Source of the DNA: Eretmocerus hayati
Lineage: Eukaryota; Arthropoda; Insecta; Hymenoptera; Aphelinidae
Assembly (NCBI GenBank): GCA_029851415.1
Contig: CM056743.1
Span: 34,984,714-35,048,713 of the forward strand
Reading direction: 5' to 3'
DNA: 64,000 nucleotides
A program made the position numbers and the translations under genes. Position 1 is the first letter of the stretch; each line of letters starts with the position of its first letter. The notes beneath the pieces were generated by a model. The model was not told the DNA's origin. It searched no databases and was given only the letters and a program-made list of their open reading frames with translations. Below are positions 1-11,287 of the stretch, one piece after another.

Positions 1-1087
1 AGTTGCCGGGGCACATCAGTATCTGCAGTAGCGTGTCTCGCAGTCACAGGGAGCTTTAGCGTGTCGCTTGCCAAAGCTCTGGAGTGACGCGTAAATCCTC
101 GTCTCGATAGCGCATCCAACGTTAGAGTCTAGAGTGGCAGCTTTTCAAGCGTTTCCCAAATGATCGTCCATGAGCTTCCTCGGATGACTGCTACGTATTC
201 TCATTCTTATTTTGTCTATGAAAGAATGAAAATGAAAAACCGAATCCTAGCGTGGCAATGTCCCGGAAAATGAAAAAGGTTGATGTAGTTTTGCTGCCAG
301 AGTGAAAACTATGTATCTTCTGCGTAGTATGCAATTCTGTGTTGAAACAATTCTGAAGGGTTTAGTTGATCTTCAACAGATGTCATTGTTTGCTAGAAGC
401 ATGATGATACATCGCCATTCGCCACAGGATCATTCTCAAGTTTTGTTTCAACTCGACTCCTTCCTTAATTTGACTGGGTTTTAGTCAGAGATTGATTGTT
501 CTATCATCTACGATGTCAATATGCAAATTTTGCGAGTAATATTTCATCCTGTTCTACGAAATTGATATTCCAATAACCTTGTATCACTCTACTTGGACAT
601 CACGTGGTTGAATCAGACCTCAGACTCATAACTCATTGCAGTTTGATTCTTAAAGTTGCCCATTCGTTAATTTAGGTTTCAAGCCATCTCATCTATCCAA
701 GATCTATCCTTGTGATTTTACGTGATCCTTCACTTTGAATCGTATTGAATTAATTAATTCAATTGTTCCAGGACTGAGGACGCATTGCATGCAGGGTCAG
801 GATCCAGGACAAAGGATGCATTGGTTCCTATATCACCAAATTCTAAGAAAAGATATAATAGCTATGTGAGTCGATTTGGAACCAAACCATGATAAATTTA
901 AGTATTCCATTATTGTTCAATTTTTTTCTGTTGCGGAAAAAAATTTCTTTCAGGAGACGAATTAATCTGTATGGTGTGATAATTAGAGAGACAAAAGTGT
1001 GCCACCAAACCTACTTCACGCATAACTCATTATAATGAAGAAATTCCATTTTCTGTCGAAAAAAAGGTCATGATTTATCCGGCATCG
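1..1087. other. No recognisable feature
   Basis: I see only short chance open frames here, the longest about 60 codons with no family resemblance. There is no clear splice, promoter or repeat structure. Confidence 0.4.
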
Positions 1088-1519
1088 TTATGAAATACGA
1101 AATGGTTCATTTGAATTCAGAACATTTTTCATACTAATTGCTCCTCGGTGTCTCTCTTTTCCGATAAAAGTCAAAGTTCTGATTGCATTGCGAGTAAAAT
1201 AGTTCGCTTGTGGCAGAAACAGCATCAATAAATGTTCGACAAGTGCCTTTGGACCAATTTCGTATGGTGTGAAATCTATGATCTTGTTCATGAAGTACGT
1301 ACTCCAAAGCTGGACAATCTTTCTCTGCAAGTGACAGTAATTGGTCTCCAGCTTGGCGAGACTTTCCACAGTGGGTACAACCTTATATAGCTGACAAGTA
1401 TTAATTGACGGGCTTTTCAGTCTGGCAGCTCTTAAACGGGGGCGCGACAGCTCAATTCGACAGGTTTGAAACGATATCGTCTCACTCGTTTTTTCGAATC
1501 TCGCGGCAGTTACTCAGCG
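1088..1519 (-). other. Unrecognised open frame, possible exon or gene fragment
   Basis: A minus-strand frame is open for about 145 codons, from just after an in-frame TGA near 1520 to a TAA at 1088. The first ATG in this frame is well inside it; the apparent 93-residue ORF begins at GTG, so it is not a normal eukaryotic start. The translation is mixed polar/hydrophobic without low complexity and contains stretches such as LQRKIVQLWSTYFMN. I do not recognise the family. It could be an internal exon, a decayed gene piece or a chance frame. The sequence shows no convincing splice acceptor. Confidence 0.2.
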
Positions 1520-1803
1520 TTATTGTCAAGGCTATATCGAGGATAGCTGTCCAAGAGTAATATCAATTACGCCATAGTTCAAAAGATTGTGAAAGTATTG
1601 TAGGGGTTGTTGAGACATTATATTTAGTACCGAGTACTAATAGATCTTTACACCAAATCAGGAAAAGAAAAAAAAATGGATCAAATGCACAGTGAGTTTG
1701 GAAATAACGACATTTGTGGTCTTTCAGATTCTATTTACCTGTGGGCAAAATACTGCATTCTCATTGATAGATTAGTGATGATATTAAACCCTTTAATAGT
1801 ATA

Positions 1804-1923
1804 TTAAGCAACAAGGGCGCCAACAGATATTTGCGCACGAGTCACCGCAACGAGTGCGCAAATGGAACGTTTGCACACGAGTTGCGGGGACGAGTGCGCA
1901 AATGTGGGCGCCCGAGTTGCTTA
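1804..1923. mobile_element. MITE-like hairpin with TAAGCAAC ends
   Basis: The two ends are imperfect inverted repeats of about 33 bp. The left begins TAAGCAACAAGGGCGCC and the right ends GGGCGCCCGAGTTGCTTA. Both arms and the loop contain the motif TTTGCGCAC. Size (~120 bp) and structure suit a small non-autonomous DNA transposon or foldback. I could not fix a target duplication. Confidence 0.5.
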
Positions 1924-2228
1924 CGATATTTTTTGTTATTTCTGTGAGCAAAAATGTAACCCGCCTCCTAAAACACATAAAAAAATTAGGGGATGCTGTG
2001 AGACTTGGGCGTCGTCTCGAGAGTTGACGGACTTTGTTCCTTTTTCGCCTTGGTGTGTACGAATTTTCCGAGTCCTCTGTCCTCCTTTAACAAATTATGG
2101 ATCATTTTCATTTAAACTACTTGGGATCCATGGCGACTTTCTGAAAAATTTTGCCAGTAGCGAGGAGTGACCGAAGCATCACCTACAACGAATGATCAAT
2201 GCATCTCAAGCATTCAGAGGAACATGGC

Positions 2229-2310
2229 ATGACGGGGTCACAGGAGGGCGGAGGAAGGGGTCCAGGGGCGGAGCCCCGGCGGGGGTGCAGGGGGCGACTG
2301 GAAAAAAATT
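2229..2310 (+). repeat. G-rich segment with short GC hairpin
   Basis: A G-rich run contains the perfect inverted repeat GGGGCGGAGCCCC and ends in an A-tract (gactggaaaaaaattc). A similar arrangement recurs at 2,903-2,975, also downstream of a hairpin element, so the two may be related units. Confidence 0.35.
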
Positions 2311-2474
2311 CTGAGAAATGTATCAGAAAAAACTCTATTGCCCATATAGTATGTTACCACGTTGCTCAAAACTGCCTCTGGTGCTCGAAAGATCGAAGTT
2401 AGATATTCTTCACAATTAAGTATGATGATGATATATAGATAGATGATGGTATAGAGTGATCAGAAAACAACTCA

Positions 2475-2690
2475 AGTCCAGTGCGCAAACGAAATTTGCA
2501 CAGTGCGCAAATGGCTCATTTGCACACTGTTCTTCGTTTACGCAGTGCGCAAACGAGTATTTGCGCATTGATGCCTCATTTGCGCACTGCGTGAAAAAAT
2601 ATTTGCACACAGTTGTGTCGGAATAATGTGCAAATTCGCTATTTGCACACGCACACTTGCGTCTAAATGGCCATCTTTGCGCACAGAATA
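2475..2690. repeat. Cluster of (A)GTGCGCAAA / TTTGCGCAC motifs in both orientations
   Basis: About ten copies or near copies of a 9-11 bp motif, TTTGCGCAC or its complement GTGCGCAAA, are spaced irregularly over about 215 bp. The same motif sits in the hairpin at 1804-1923. TTTGCACAC variants fit CpG decay. No function is evident. Confidence 0.5.
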
Positions 2691-2703
2691 GCAAATAGTT
2701 ATT

Positions 2704-2824
2704 TACGATACAAGGGACCTAAGAGCCTTATTATTACACGGCGTGAAGTTGGCGCCCGAGCGCTTGCGCGAGGGTGCCAATCACGCCGTGTAATAATCAA
2801 AGCTCTTGGGTCCCGTGTATCGTA
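2704..2824. mobile_element. MITE-like hairpin with TACGATAC ends
   Basis: Arms of about 53 bp are inverted and imperfectly complementary. The outer ends are TACGATAC and GTATCGTA, and the inner part shares TTACACGGCGTGA and TTGGCGCCC-like blocks. The loop CGCTTGCGCGAGGGTG recurs immediately downstream at about 2,886-2,902. The overall layout matches the 1804-1923 hairpin. Confidence 0.55.
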
Positions 2825-2880
2825 CACTATTTTATAGCATCGAGTGACATAAACCCGCCCTTTCTGTGGGTTATAACACA

Positions 2881-2975
2881 CCCGAGCGCTTGCGCGAGGG
2901 TGGAAGCGGGTGGCTAGGGCGGGGGTAAGCGAGGGGGTTCGGGGGGGCGGCAGCCCCCCCGGCTGAAAAAAAGTC
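2881..2975 (+). repeat. G-rich tail with strong GC hairpin
   Basis: It begins with a second copy of the CCCGAGCGCTTGCGCGAGGGTG block, then G-rich sequence, then a strong inverted repeat around GGGGGGGCGGCAGCCCCCCC followed by an A-run. This resembles the G-rich tail at 2229-2310, so hairpin plus G-rich tail may be one composite element present twice. Confidence 0.4.
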
Positions 2976-2989
2976 AGAAATCTGGTCCT

Positions 2990-5600
2990 ATAAAATAGAC
3001 ATCACACACCCGCGATTAAACCTATCGAGTGATGATAAAGACGTTTCTTGTATCTATAATAAGTCATGAGCATCGTTGGTTATTATAGTAATATAAGGGT
3101 TGTGCAACCCTCATCCCGGCCAAAACCTGAAATTTTCCCTCTCAGACTTCATCATGAAACAATTTCTGAATTTACGCTGGTGACTAGACTCCAGAAAAAT
3201 TAGTAGTTTAATTCTTCTTAGACATTCCATAACGGCTGTTTGAGAATTGAAAACTGTGTAATAACACATCCTCACCGCAAGGATGACGAATATGCGTATT
3301 CGATCTTTTCAAATGAGGTACAATTCCTAATACTGCCATGCAGTCTCTAATTTTGATACCTACTTATTTGTTGTGATTTGATCACGACAGTGTATTGAAT
3401 GGAAATCCAGCATGATAAAAGGTTTCAAGGTTAGCACAAATATACATGTGCAAAACTCAACCACGTGTTTATGTTTATGTTTATGTTGATGATGATTTAT
3501 AACCATGAGTGAGAGTGTTACAGTCATGACTAATTTTCTTGCTCTTTACAATTATTGATGCGGATACAAGTGCTCCAGACATGATCCATCATAGATTTTT
3601 TATAATATTATCTCAATTTCGATGCCTGCATACATAATATGCGCAAAAATTGTCAAAAATGTCCTAATAACCTCACAGTGAAATAAACTGATTTGCTGCA
3701 TCCCGCACCCACGTGAAGTGAGCGGACGCATTATTTCACAGTTGAATAATAGGCCATTTAAGTCCCGCAAATGCGTTAAATAAACGCGGGTTTAGGTCAC
3801 GCAGTGCTATAAAAAAATATTGCAGTATTGAAAGTTCAGGCGTGGGAACATGAAAAATCATCGGAAAAATTGATAAGCAAACATCCAGTGGTTATTTGAT
3901 TCATATTATGTATGTAGCTTTCAGAGAAAAATAGCTGAATCATTGAAAAGTCTTGACTATACTTGAAAAATAAAGTTATAATCACTCAGACACCAGGCGA
4001 ACTTACTTACGTGTTAAACTGATAAATTTTTGTCCTGAGTTATAAATGCATTTAAATATCATCCTATCAATAATTTCTTCCAACAACATGTATTAATTGA
4101 AAAATGTATTAACCTATCCATATCAACAATTCACCGAAGAAGTCTGATCACGAGGAAGACATTTCACACATTGAATCAGCAAAATTCATGAGAGATCCAA
4201 TAACCCATGCGTAAATCGGTCGACCAAAGAGTCTCAAGGGTGTCTCGTTGCAACTCTTTACGTGAGTGGATTTATTACTGTGTCCCTTATCAGGGCACAA
4301 GCTCGCGGCAGACGAATGAGGCAGATAGAAAAGGGCAAAGACCATACAAATTTAGAACACACATCGAATGAGAGATAGAGAATAGAATAGTGAGGTCTTC
4401 GATTAGATTTACACAAGGGGGTGCGATGCGTTGCTCTGTCGCTGTCGACGACGACGACTTAGACTTGGTAAGGAACCTTGTACATGTGGGTAATTCCATG
4501 GTGTAGGCAAGATTTGCCCTTGTCTCTGATGGTGAAAAGCTGTAGAGATTCAATCCTGCTTTCCGCAGAGTTATGTGCTCTTCTTATTTCCTTTTCCTTC
4601 TTCAATCCTGTTCTTCTCTTGAGTCTCAAGCACACATGGGTATACCTATCTACCTACCTATGTGATGAGATTGTAACGTATCGCCAAAGTCGGAGTAAGC
4701 AGATTCTCTACTAGATCCCCATGGAATCTAAAACCTTTCGATTGATCTTGAGGCTTCTTCTTGGGTGTCTCTTCGGTTCAGGCTTGGGTAGAAAGAATGC
4801 GAGGATATCAATGGAGTACGCCATTGAGACAAATTCAAAGAGGATTACGGTGAGACCGTGGACAGATTGAATTCCCATGCTCGTTCGTTCACCAATATAC
4901 GAGATTGAGTTTTATGAAGGAGGCACGCACGTTGGACTTCATTCATCGATTTTTGAGTTTGGAAATTTTTTCCTTTATAGACGTGTAATCGATAAGTGAA
5001 TGAATTTGAAGCAAAAATATTCGTGACCTTACATAACGTTTTGCGATTATTGAGAAATCGAGGGTCGTTGCAACGAGAACGATCGTCAAATATCTCTATG
5101 AAAGCTTATATTTGCCACTTATAGTATTGACCATGGCCCTTGTTCCTACACAGAACTTTTGGCATTTCATAAGGGCGTTCGACATTTTGGTCTAGATCAT
5201 AAAATTTTGAAGTGGTCAAATAACTTGACTGATCGATATCGAGGAATGATTGAGATAGCATGTCCGCATGATAAAAATGCATGATAAATTCATAATGAGA
5301 ACTGAATATTCCATTATCAAATTGGACTTTAGCTCGTTCGCAGGGTGAATCCTGGTCTACTGACCCTTCGCTAAAGGGTTCGAGGGGAATTCAAGGACTT
5401 TTCAAGGTCGAAAAAATAGAATTCCAAGGCTACAGCTAGTGCTAATTTTTGTTAAGCCAGAATGTTTTATATCAACAGTCTATGTGATAGAAAATCATCT
5501 GTTGATGGAGTCAAATTTTAACTCCAAACTAAGAGTGGAATCCAACATTCCTCATACTTTAATAGAATCAGATTTATATAGCAAGTGAAGTAAAAGAAAC
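2990..5600. other. No recognisable feature
   Basis: AT-rich sequence with only short open frames (up to about 90 codons at 4,290-4,553 minus) that I cannot link to any family. Small inverted motifs such as GGGTTGTGCAACCC near 3,090 are the only structure noticed. Confidence 0.4.
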
Positions 5601-5619
5601 ATCGCATTTCACTGGACAA

Positions 5620-6811
5620 TTTAGTAGGTTGACTCAACCTCGAAAAGACGCTTCTAGTGAGGTAAGGGGGTGAAGTCGGTACAACAGGACGATTCTGGGC
5701 TCGAACGATGGGTAGCATATACATTAATCGATATTGATAAGAATTATCGTTTAAAATTGGAGTGTGACATAAATAAACATTAGAAACATGCATTTTTCAC
5801 GTTTTTCATCAATTTTTACGCTGTAAGCCGGAAGATATTGGTCTTTCGGGAAAATTTGTATGGAGATAATTTGTAGATCTTTGTAAGATCTATATAATTG
5901 ATTCATACATTTCTCCACGCAAATTGCATTCCTTCGGAGTTATTTTTGATCAAAGATGTAATCGAATTTGTTTAAATGAATTTGCTAAAATTGTTCATAA
6001 CGGGTTCAAATTATTGTTCTATTGTTCCAAGATAATTGAGTCAATTTTGAACAAAAAAGGACTTTTGGTATTTTTTTCTAAGTTTGATCATTCCCGAGTA
6101 ATGAGAATATACCAACCCAAAATGCAGTCCCAGAAACACCGCATCTGGGGTTAGTAGTTGCGAAAAAGGTTGTCTTCATAACTCGAAAACGATGAAACTT
6201 AGGAAAAACTACCGAAATAGTATTTTTCGATCGACTGTGCGTAAAGCACTGCTTTACGCACGGTAGTTTTCGTTTACTTTACGCCCAGACGATCGAAAAA
6301 CGTATTTCGATCGTCTGGGCGTAAAGTAAACGAAAACTACCGTGCGTAAAGCAGTGCTTCACGCACAGTCGATCGAAAAACCTTTTTTGTTCAAAATCGA
6401 CTTAATTATCTCGGAAAAATAGTTTGAACTCGTTATGAATGATTTTATCGAATTTTTTGAACAAATTCAATTATATTTTTGATCAAGAATAACTCTAAAG
6501 GGATGCTATTTGCGAGGAAAATGTATAAATCGACTTTGTAGATCTTCTTACGATCTACCAAAAGTTACTCGACGAGTTTTTCCGAAAAATTGATACTTTG
6601 AAACTTACAGCGGAAAAACCGGAAAAAACGTTTAAAATTGCATGTTTTTATTGTTTATTCATACCACGCCCCAACTTTTAAACAATAATCTTTATTAATA
6701 TCGATCATTGGACGTGCGACTTATAGTTTGAGCCCAATATCGTCCTGTTGTACCGAGTTTAGCCACTTAGTGATCGAATTTCGAGGGTAAGTCAACCTAT
6801 ACTAAATTAGT
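5620..6811. mobile_element. Long foldback element
   Basis: The left part (from TTTAGTAGGTTGACTCAACC at 5620) is repeated as an imperfect reverse complement on the right (GTCAACCTATACTAAA, ending near 6811). Matching blocks occur in mirrored order: AGGACGATTCTGGGCTC against GAGCCCAATATCGTCCT; TGTAGATC..AGATC blocks; TTTTTGATCAA blocks; TTTTGAACAAAAAAGG against CCTTTTTTGTTCAAAA. Arms are about 550 bp with many mismatches. The centre is a nearly perfect hairpin at 6222-6382. There is no transposase frame, so this is a non-autonomous foldback. Confidence 0.75.
6222..6382. repeat. Near-perfect 78-bp-arm hairpin at the foldback core
   Basis: Arms of about 78 bp (6222-6299 and 6306-6382) match with about one mismatch across a loop of about 6 bp. 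Each arm itself contains a shorter palindrome around GTAAAGCACTGCTTTAC, so four-way folding is possible. Its high identity compared with the outer arms suggests it is younger or is kept similar by gene conversion. Confidence 0.85.
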
Positions 6812-6829
6812 CACAATTGACTCTATAAA

Positions 6830-9230
6830 TAACATGAGAGAATTTTCATAAGCAAGGGTGATACATCATAAATATCCCAGATTAATTGGCGAATTTATTT
6901 GATCAAAACGTAAAGAACTTTTGTTGTCTTGGATTTTACCTCGTCAATCTACCTCTTTTTCGAAACACTTGTTGAGTATTCTTATGAAAACCACATTTAT
7001 CAACCGTTCACAGCCATTCAAATACATTCTCAGTTACATGTGGACTATTAGATCTTCACCAAACCATACGCACACCAACAGGCTATAAACTGACCTCACC
7101 GATCGGACTCGGCAACTTCAGAATGTGTTCAGAATGTATGGCAAAAACACGCGCCAGAAAGAGGTACCTGACGTTGCCGAGTCCGACGGCTATTAGGTCG
7201 GTTCAGACTGTTGGGGAGTGTACTTTCTAGATCTGTTGATTTGATTTGAAGTATGACTCAAAGTACTAAAATTTGACTCCAAGATCGATGACTTGCCTAT
7301 GGGTGAATTGGTATATTCCAAGTTGAAGTCAAAATTCATCCTATTAAGCATTGAGTCAAATAATTCGATACTAAACGTATACATTGTCCGAGTACAGTTT
7401 TTGCTATGGAAAATTAAATTTCGGCATGTAGACACATTTTGGTTATCCAGAAAGTGTTTTCAATACTATGAAAACCAGACAACTTAATTGAGGACATTTT
7501 AAGTATTTGAAGATCAACTGTCGAATTCAAGGACATTTCAAGGATTTCGTGGGTTTCAAATGTCGGGAGCTAGCCTGATTTGGGTTTTGGATCCTTTGCT
7601 GGAAACATCCGGAGGTCGCATTGAGACATGTGTTCCAAGGATTTACTTATCTACACTTGGATTGGCGTAACAATTTGAGGACTTGAGCAAAACCAGATTT
7701 TCGCGGGAAAGTGCTCGGCAAAGTATGAAAATCAATTTTTTTTCGAAATGTTGAGGCATGGAAAAGTTGCGCCTGACGATTTCCTTAAAGAATAATTTGA
7801 TCCGGAAAGGCCTACACTTTCATCGAGGGAAACTGAGGGAGTAAGGTTTTAAGTAAAATTGCGCCACAAAATGTACGTGCTCGTCATGCACACAAAAAGT
7901 GGTCTTTGGGCTCTTATAGCAGTGCTATTTCGTGCGTCTGATAGCATTATGTTTGACAAGTTTGCCCTCCCGAATGACGAGTGAGCCCCATCGCGATGCT
8001 TCACTTTTCACAAAAGTCGAAATAATGGAAAACCACAAGGCACGGAACTGACATTTTGACCTCTTTTATGATAATAATTTTTTTGAGCATCCGTGCATGC
8101 GACACGCATCGAAGAGCAAAATGAACCTAGTTTCGAATGACAATAAGAAGCTTAGTATTGTTCGTAAAATTGTACTGATAATTTTGCATTATTCTTCATA
8201 TCATGACTGACCATTAAATAATTTTTTCCGTCACTGAATTTGGATCCATCATGGTAAACAATCCTTTTCAAAATATGAGGAAATTTTGTCCGTGCGACAT
8301 GTCCATTTTGTTCAGTTCTTGTTATACTAAAGTCTCAATTATGACTGAAAAAATATTATTAAAATGGAAATGGAATAAAAAGATCCTCAAGCATCCAGAG
8401 AATTTCATTTAGAATATAGTTTATCAATTCTTTTATTTTTGCTCTCGGAAATTATTGCCGTAATTTGATGTCCGATTTTTGTCCGTGCCGTCATGCTAAC
8501 TTTGTTGTGCAACAACTTGAAGAGAAATTTCACCACAATTCTGAAAAAAGTACCATGAACTCCACCAGAATTCTGGTCTACATCAGAATTCTTTTCAACA
8601 AAAAATGCAGTGCGAACGCCCGTGCAACATGCGTGGGAACGGCCATTTACTTATTTCTCAAAAACTCGACTCCAAGCCTGCGAAACGCTTCGAGTGGCTC
8701 TGCAATGGCAACGTTTGATCCCACCTTACATATTATAGAATGAAATTCTAACACAAGTAGAGCGAGACATCACACGAACAGCTATCACGGCACGTTGATT
8801 CTCGAAAATTTTTTCATTGCATTGTTTCCCTTATCGGGGTTCAGTATTTCTCGAGCTCTGTGCAACTTCGGGGCCTCGAGCATTTTTTACGGTCAATTTT
8901 CATTGAGTAGAAGTGCTATGGATTCGTCCAAGATTATTTTTTACATGCAGAACTCATTAGCTCAATTATTATTCATCTGAAGAGACTATACCAATCCGAG
9001 TATACCAGCCTTAGACGATAAAACTTGACTGAGATTTGTGATAATTTGATTATGACGCTGGAAACGTTGGAAGCCCTTGGAACGAAAAGAATAATGAATC
9101 ACCTTACTGATCAAATTGAACATTGGAAACTGTTTGCAATTGAACAAATCAATATTTGGAAATGTCCAATTATGGTAATAGAGTGTTGTGCAGTATATAT
9201 CTCCCTGCAGCTCTAGAAGATTCAGTTTCA
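6830..9230. other. No recognisable gene
   Basis: AT-rich sequence. Apart from the small hairpin at 7092-7198, I see only chance frames of up to about 92 codons, with no family motifs or credible splice structure. Confidence 0.4.
7092..7198. mobile_element. Small hairpin / MITE-like repeat
   Basis: Ends are inverted: GACCTCACCGATCGGACTCGGCAAC on the left and GTTGCCGAGTCCGACGGCTATTAGGTC on the right, with a ~50-bp centre. The matching core is about 13 bp (CGGACTCGGCAAC) plus flanking partial matches. Confidence 0.5.
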
Positions 9231-9268
9231 TCCAGTAAATTATACATTTTTCAGGACTAATGTTCCAC

Positions 9269-9274
9269 TTTATT
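9269..9274 (-). terminator. Poly(A) signal of the MATH-BTB gene
   Basis: TTTATT on the plus strand is AATAAA on the minus strand, 162 nt beyond the stop codon of the MATH-BTB ORF. Cleavage would be expected about 10-30 nt further down, near 9,240-9,258. Confidence 0.6.
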
Positions 9275-9435
9275 CATAAATTAAGATGTATAACATTGTA
9301 CGCACTCGTCATTACATTTACAGGAATAATGCCTCGAAGTTTCAATACCTCTGTATTCAATTAGGTGCTTGATGAAGAGAGTATATCGAAGTTTATGTTT
9401 CATCATTTTTTGCTATTTGAAATACTCACTACAAC

Positions 9436-10434
9436 TTATTCTTTTAAGAGTAAGGGATGAGTTGATGCAAACATATCAAATCCTCTCATTTTTTGGATGT
9501 TATCTATGTGCTCAATCACATAATTCAAGCATTCTATTTTTAGATCAGGAGCGTTAAATCGATCAGCCAAAATTAGAGATTCGAAAACATTATTGTCACT
9601 AAGAACTTTAGTTCTTTCTATCAATAGGAATGCTTTGAGCCCTTCCAATTGATACTTCTCTGCTGCAGCCATCAAATCATCTGCAAAATTTTCCACACCA
9701 TCCACGCTATTGGTATACATATAGCGTAACAATATTTGCATTACTTCAGGACTTATATCTGGAATATCTACACAGTTTGACAGTTTTTCATGCATATTAT
9801 TTTGAAACATAGCCATGAACACTGGGCTTCGGGATGCTAGAACTGCTTTGTGTGCATGAAATACTTGCTGGCCAACATTAAGATCTACATCGCTTAAATC
9901 CTCACTTTTCAAGATAGATTCTAAATCTTGGAATACAGTGTATTTGAGAAATTGCATTTCAAACTTTTTGATTGTTCGAGTTACGTTATGGTCATTGACA
10001 TCTTGACTTGCGATTCGACAATATATTTGTAAATGTTGAATCTTGTTGTGACAATATGTATTTTGTTTTAGAATTGACAAAGGTAATATCGTACTTTCAC
10101 CTCTCTTGAGTTCAACTGTAGTCCCAAGATTATGAAAATTTTCAGCTGTATATGGAGATCTTGTCACAAGATGATATTCCACCTTTGCCACAAGAGGTGT
10201 CGTTTTGGAATCTACTAAAGTCAATTTCAAACATAGCCCTAATGAATAATCGTTGCGCTCTTTGTTCAACTCAAGTCGCCAAACATTTTCCTTACACAGT
10301 CCGGTACTGAACACTTGAGATGATATCCTTTGATAAAATGAATTTATAGTCCAGAGAGTTAGGCAAGAATTTTCAAAACACTGGGTGAGAGAGCCCTCGA
10401 TGGGTGCCACTTGTTTGTTTCCATTGGAAAGCAT
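9436..10434 (-). CDS. MATH-BTB (speckle-type POZ / TDPOZ-like) protein, 332 aa
   Basis: Proteins of this family recruit substrates to Cullin-3 ubiquitin ligases: the MATH domain binds substrate, and the BTB/POZ domain dimerises and binds Cul3. Here residues ~22-160 form a divergent MATH domain (starting LTLWTINSF). Residues ~170-275 form a BTB domain with the signature SDVDLNVGQQVFHAHKAVLA followed by SPVFMAMF. Residues ~276-325 form a 3-box/BACK-like tail. The length is close to SPOP-like proteins (~370 aa), with a short N-terminus and no obvious C-terminal nuclear signal. The ATG at 10432-10434 lies directly after a splice acceptor, and the upstream exon has no ATG, so this is the likely start. 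The frame is intact with normal gene signals, so it looks functional. Insects often have multiple TDPOZ-like paralogues; which orthologue this is cannot be told here. It is the only confident host gene in the window. Confidence 0.93.
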   Translation of the reverse strand: MLSNGNKQVAPIEGSLTQCFENSCLTLWTINSFYQRISSQVFSTGLCKENVWRLELNKERNDYSLGLCLKLTLVDSKTTPLVAKVEYHLVTRSPYTAENFHNLGTTVELKRGESTILPLSILKQNTYCHNKIQHLQIYCRIASQDVNDHNVTRTIKKFEMQFLKYTVFQDLESILKSEDLSDVDLNVGQQVFHAHKAVLASRSPVFMAMFQNNMHEKLSNCVDIPDISPEVMQILLRYMYTNSVDGVENFADDLMAAAEKYQLEGLKAFLLIERTKVLSDNNVFESLILADRFNAPDLKIECLNYVIEHIDNIQKMRGFDMFASTHPLLLKE

Positions 10435-10511
10435 CTAGCGGAAAGAAAATTGAAATGAAATCACAACTCACATGCTCAATTTTTCTTCTTATTGATGCAT
10501 GGTTTACATAC
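10435..10511 (-). other. 77-bp intron in the 5' UTR of the MATH-BTB gene
   Basis: On the minus strand, CAAAG|GTATGTAAAC at 10511 is a good donor, and a pyrimidine-rich stretch ending TTTCCGCTAG at 10435 is a good acceptor next to the start ATG. A length of 77 bp is typical of short insect introns. The in-frame TAG just upstream of the ATG is the acceptor itself, so a spliced model explains it. Confidence 0.7.
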
Positions 10512-10640
10512 CTTTGTCAAGCGCCAATACTTCTGATGAGGGTCTCTACTTCTGATCAGGCGTACTTTCTGACTAATAGTTGTTCTGTGATGGAAATATG
10601 TGATCAAACTTGGGATGTGATATAGTCAACAAATGTAATC
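10512..10640 (-). promoter_or_regulatory. Probable 5' UTR exon of the MATH-BTB gene
   Basis: The stretch upstream of the donor has no ATG on the minus strand for over 120 nt, consistent with an untranslated first exon. The transcription start is not defined; I saw no convincing TATA box. The right boundary is approximate. Confidence 0.35.
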
Positions 10641-10849
10641 GTCTGACGCCAAGTATTTCTTTGATATACTTATGAGAAAACAAGAGCTTGATGCAGCACT
10701 GGCTTGATCTTGATAGCAAAACTAAGTGAAACTGAGTGCAAGTAACCTACAATAGCAACGAATAATTCGTTGCTACACTACAAGTAACTGGCTTGCAGAG
10801 AAGGAGGGTCCAGGAGACAGAGAAGGAAACGTTTGAAAAATCCCCTGTG

Positions 10850-11115
10850 AACCTGGCCCACACCTGGCCCGCCGAATTGGACCAAAATATGCTACCTACG
10901 TCAACCTGGCCCGGGACCAAAATGTGACACTTGTTTCTGGTAGGACTCTCGTTGTTCTAATTGTATAGAAAATTTCAGAATTTGCCTATTTTGCCTTTTT
11001 GAGAAAATCGACTTTTGAGTCGTCAAAATAGTTCCGTGTTCGAGAGGCCACAGCTCTTCGAATATTGAGCCTAGACCAACGTATCCGGGCTCAAATTGAA
11101 GCTCTGAATTTGCCA
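10850..11115 (+). repeat. Dispersed repeat copy 1 (inverted relative to 42,665-42,965)
   Basis: This ~265-bp segment matches, as reverse complement, the segment at 42,665-42,965. Shared blocks include CTACCTACGTCAACCTGGCC, CTAATTGTATAGAAAATTTC, TTGAGAAAATCGACTTTT and CGGGCTCAAATTGAAGC. It carries no ORF. The two copies flank the nested transposon region on either side in opposite orientation. Confidence 0.65.
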
Positions 11116-11179
11116 AAATTGTTTTACGCATCTAATTGCCAAAAAAATTATCAAGAAGGATGATACCGTTGATCAGAGT

Positions 11180-11287
11180 AGGGATGCCCGATACGTATCG
11201 ATATTCCGGCTTATCGATATTTTTGATCCGATATATCGATATTTTGCATCGATTTTTGCTAAGGCTGTATCGGACCCGTATCGATAC
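11180..11287. mobile_element. hAT-like remnant, left of LTR element B insertion
   Basis: The sequence (TAGGGATGCCCGATACGTATCG, then repeated TATCGATAT motifs) resembles the ends of hAT-type elements, which often begin YAGGGATG. It ends at ATAC (11284-11287), the left target duplication of element B, and continues after the second ATAC at 39,431 as gcagctctgtgtatcggttttcgatacg. Assignment to hAT rests on terminal resemblance only. Confidence 0.35.

Noticed and set aside
2229..2310. Bacterial contamination suspected from the GGGGCGGAGCCCC hairpin
   Set aside because: Surrounding sequence is AT-rich, non-coding and continuous with the other repeats; no bacterial genes are present.
4290..4553. 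87-codon minus frame as a host exon
   Set aside because: No family resemblance, no supporting splice sites or neighbouring frames.
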